DNA from: JBBTRN01 sp038065175
Lineage (GTDB): Bacteria > Patescibacteriota > Doudnabacteria > UBA920
Reading direction: 5' to 3'
NCBI GenBank assembly: GCA_038065175.1
Contig: JBBTRN010000004.1
Coordinates: forward strand, 1 to 45,848
Length of the DNA: 45,848 nucleotides
A program made the position numbers and the translations under genes. This document shows positions 43,762-45,848 of the stretch, piece after piece. Each line of letters opens with the position of its first letter. Positions within the stretch are counted from its first letter, which is position 1. The notes beneath the pieces were generated by a model. That model searched no databases. It was not told the origin of the DNA and saw nothing but the letters and a program-made list of their open reading frames with translations.

Positions 43762-44196
43762 ATGTTAAAATTACACCAACTCAAAAAACATCCGAAATCC
43801 ACACACCGCAGGAAAGTCGTAGGCCGCGGTCTTGGCTCTGGGCACGGAACCTATTCCACCCGCGGCGGCAAGGGTCAGACGCAAAGGACAGGCCACAGCA
43901 AAATGCCTGCTAATTTTGAAGGCGGACGCCAGCCTTTGGTTCGCCAAACCCCAAAATTGCGCGGCTTTAAATCTTTGGCCCCCAAGGCCTTTGTAGTTTC
44001 GCTCGACAAGCTGAATGTTTTTAACGACGGCGAAATGGTCGATTTAAAAGCTTTGCATTCAAAAGGGATTGTAGACGGTTCGGTAGCCAAAGTTAAAATT
44101 TTACGGGGTGAAATAAAAAAGAGGCTTGAAGTGAAGGTGCCGGTATCGGCATCTGCCAAAGCGGAAATTGAAAAAGCCGGAGGGAAAGTATTATAG
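43762..44196 (+). CDS. rplO: Large ribosomal subunit protein uL15
   Basis: 144 residues. LHQLKKHPKSTHRRKVVGRGLGSGHGTYSTRGGKGQTQRTGH, then FEGGRQPLVRQTPKLRGF are the glycine-rich L15 start; the C-terminal VKVPVSASAKAEIEKAGG is typical. Confidence 0.97.
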   Translation: MLKLHQLKKHPKSTHRRKVVGRGLGSGHGTYSTRGGKGQTQRTGHSKMPANFEGGRQPLVRQTPKLRGFKSLAPKAFVVSLDKLNVFNDGEMVDLKALHSKGIVDGSVAKVKILRGEIKKRLEVKVPVSASAKAEIEKAGGKVL

Positions 44197-44272
44197 TAAG
44201 TAGCGGGTAGGGAGTAGTAAGTAGCCAGGCAGTCTGGCTAAACGCTACAAGCTACAAGCTAAACGCTAAAAA
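44197..44272. repeat. Family C palindrome (rplO-secY)
   Basis: AGTAAGTAGCGGGTAGGGAG words, GCCAGGCAGTCTGGC and CTACAAGCTACAAGC words. Confidence 0.83.
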
Positions 44273-45553
44273 ATGAACAAACTTTTGCTCATTTGGAAAA
44301 CTAAAGATTTACGAAGCAAAATTTTGATTGTGCTTGGTTTGTTGTTAATAACCAGGCTTTTGGCGAGCGTGCCCATTCCCGGGATAGACGCTTCCAACAT
44401 CAAAAACCTTTTCCAGCAAAGCCAATTTTTAGGGCTCTTGAATATTTTTTCCGGCGGGGGACTTACAAATTTTTCTATAGCCATGATGGGCGTTGGGCCG
44501 TACATTACCGCGTCTATTATTATGCAGTTATTGACGATAATTGTCCCGTCTTTGGCTGATATGCAAAAAGAAGGCGGGGAAGCCGGGCGCGCGCAGATTA
44601 ACATGTACACCCGCTATTTAACCATACCTTTGGCAATTTTGCAGGGTTTTGGCACTATCCGTCTGTTGCAGAACCAGGGCGGCGCGGCAATTTTAGGCGC
44701 ATTTACGCCTTTTCAGTGGTTTGTGACTTTGCTTTCCGTTACGGCTGGCACTCTATTTTTAATGTGGCTCGGGGAAATAATGTCTGAGTACGACATTGGC
44801 AATGGCGTGTCTTTGATTATTTTTGCCGGAATAGTCGCCCAACTCCCTGCCAGCGTTTCTTTTTTAAGGACCTGGTATGATCCGACCAAACTGCCTACAG
44901 TTTTAGCCTTTGTTGCAGTGGTACTGGTGGTAATAGCCGGAGTGGTCCTAGTCACGGAGGCCCAGAGGAATGTACCCATAGCTTACGCTAAAAGAGTGCG
45001 GGGCAACCAGCTTTTTGGCGGCGTGGATACGCATTTGCCTTTAAGATTAAACCAGGCAGGCGTAATTCCCATTATTTTTGCCATTTCCATAATGCTTTTT
45101 CCCGCGATGATTGCGCAATTTTTTGTGAATGCCAAATCCGCGTTTTTGGCCGACAATGCCCAGCGGCTTATTAACCTTTTCAGCTCCCAAGGCTGGTTTT
45201 ATGGCGCCACCTATTTTATTTTGGTAATGGCATTTACTTATTTTTATACCGCGGTCGTTTTTAACCCGACAGAAATCGCGGAAAACGTCCAAAGAAACGG
45301 GGGGTTTGTGCCGGGGCTAAGGCCGGGGGCGCAGACCGCGGATTTTTTGTCGCGGGTTTTAAACCGTATTACTTTAGCCGGGGCATTTTTTTTAGCGCTG
45401 ATCGCGGTATTGCCTTTAATAATCCAAAATATAACCGGCGCCCAGGCGCTTACTTTCGGCGGCACCAGTTTGCTAATCGCAGTTTCAGTGGTTATTGAAA
45501 TTATAAAAAAAGTCGACGCCCAGCTTACCATGCATGATTACGAGGGGTTCTGA
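44273..45553 (+). CDS. secY: Preprotein translocase subunit SecY
   Basis: 426 residues and ten hydrophobic segments. RLLASVPIPGIDASNIKNLFQQ (plug region), GVGPYITASIIMQLLTIIVP, GNGVSLIIFAGIVAQLP, VTEAQRNVPIAYAKRVRG and FNPTEIAENVQRNGGFVPGLRPG are the SecY landmarks. It forms the protein-conducting channel. Last gene of the operon; a terminator follows. Confidence 0.98.
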   Translation: MNKLLLIWKTKDLRSKILIVLGLLLITRLLASVPIPGIDASNIKNLFQQSQFLGLLNIFSGGGLTNFSIAMMGVGPYITASIIMQLLTIIVPSLADMQKEGGEAGRAQINMYTRYLTIPLAILQGFGTIRLLQNQGGAAILGAFTPFQWFVTLLSVTAGTLFLMWLGEIMSEYDIGNGVSLIIFAGIVAQLPASVSFLRTWYDPTKLPTVLAFVAVVLVVIAGVVLVTEAQRNVPIAYAKRVRGNQLFGGVDTHLPLRLNQAGVIPIIFAISIMLFPAMIAQFFVNAKSAFLADNAQRLINLFSSQGWFYGATYFILVMAFTYFYTAVVFNPTEIAENVQRNGGFVPGLRPGAQTADFLSRVLNRITLAGAFFLALIAVLPLIIQNITGAQALTFGGTSLLIAVSVVIEIIKKVDAQLTMHDYEGF

Positions 45554-45592
45554 AATCCCGGAGGGATTTCACCCTGAGCGAAGTCGAAGGGT
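45553..45592. repeat. Repeat pair after secY
   Basis: AAATCCCGGAGGGATTT hairpin, then CACCCTGAGCGAAGTCGAAGG, the same word that is found in frame in rplC. Confidence 0.65.
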
Positions 45593-45621
45593 AGTTAATA
45601 AACATTGAAAGTGTTAAAATA

Positions 45622-45656
45622 TACCTGTCCCGAGCAAAGTCGAGGGACAGGTTTTA
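45622..45656 (+). terminator. Terminator of the S10-spc-secY operon
   Basis: CCTGTCCC-gagcaaagtcga-GGGACAGG followed by TTTTAAATTTT. Confidence 0.75.
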
Positions 45657-45674
45657 AATTTTAATTCTAAAAAA

Positions 45675-45848
45675 GTGCAAGTTGACTATCAGAAAGTAAT
45701 AGATTTTATTATTGACTCTGGCAAAAGATTGGCTACGAGAGCGGGCAGAATTAAAGACATCGGAGTTACGAAATCCAATCTAACCGAAGAAGATTTTGTG
45801 ATTGAAAGGGGTTTAAAAGCTATTATTAGTGAGTTTGGAAAAGACCAT
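45675..45848 (+). CDS. Inositol monophosphatase-family protein, N-terminal part
   Basis: 58 codons from a GTG at 45675 to the window edge. VDYQKVIDFIIDSGKRLATRAG and VTKSNLTEEDFVIERGLKAII match the start of the IMPase/bisphosphate-nucleotidase superfamily, where the K-S-N/D-L-T-E-x-D motif begins the metal site. No Shine-Dalgarno, and the start could be different. Substrate cannot be predicted from this fragment. Confidence 0.7.
   Translation, partial: MQVDYQKVIDFIIDSGKRLATRAGRIKDIGVTKSNLTEEDFVIERGLKAIISEFGKDH

Noticed and set aside
33465..44272. Regular repeats suggestive of a CRISPR array
   Set aside because: The repeats differ in family, are separated by genes rather than by short unique spacers, and no cas genes are present.

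Overview
The window looks like a chromosomal segment of a Patescibacteria/CPR (candidate phyla radiation) bacterium. This rests on a compact ribosomal-protein superoperon that passes from rpsE straight to rplO with no rpmD (L30), on secY followed by an inositol-phosphatase-type gene instead of adk/map/infA, and on many small or lineage-specific proteins. TGA is used as an ordinary stop (parB, rpsL-region and small genes), so this is not a code-25 lineage. I cannot assign a class. No rRNA, CRISPR array or prophage was seen.

Layout. 1-7.6 kb: a partial minus-strand gene, tsaC, an MFS transporter, a membrane-anchored methyltransferase, glyA, uppP, tRNA-Leu(CAA), a REP-associated tyrosine transposase (RAYT) flanked by REP-like hairpins, parB, a repeat-rich gap, a small zinc-ribbon gene and tRNA-Pro(GGG). 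7.7-12.5 kb (minus strand): a complete branched-chain amino acid-type ABC transporter, livK-livH-livM-livG-livF. 12.6-22.3 kb: a leaderless micro-gene, maf, an ABC exporter pair, a ZIP transporter divergent from a Fur-family regulator with a palindromic operator between them, a DUF1761-like membrane protein, a cupin, a DUF3048 protein, a large secreted cysteine-repeat protein, rpmB (L28, minus strand) and an M50 protease. 22.4-33 kb: rpsL-rpsG-fusA and tuf, interrupted by minus-strand islands of small SD-bearing genes whose promoters contain (CT)n tracts, plus a toxin-antitoxin cluster (Phd-like, RelBE-like, hicB with a broken hicA, an intact hicBA). 33.1-45.6 kb: the S10-spc operon from rpsJ to secY. 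The last bases hold the start of an inositol monophosphatase-family gene.

The dominant feature is a dense population of palindromic repeats from about ten sequence families. They fill 19 of the 20 gene junctions in the S10-spc operon, often supply stop codons or start codons, and are nested in one another. They have also entered coding genes in frame: TsaC twice, EF-G, L3, L23 and LivM, where the repeat encodes a membrane-type hydrophobic stretch. A RAYT transposase with GTAG...CTAC hairpins lies in the same window, and one such hairpin has split the start of rplP, leaving a duplicated eight-codon start.

Translation signals fall into classes. Most operon genes have no Shine-Dalgarno sequence and begin directly after a repeat arm. 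Several genes are predicted leaderless, with the -10 box ending exactly six bases before ATG. The small minus-strand accessory genes carry strong AAGGAGG sites and their own promoters and terminators. Product names come from motif recognition in the translations; the repeat families come from comparing copies inside this window.
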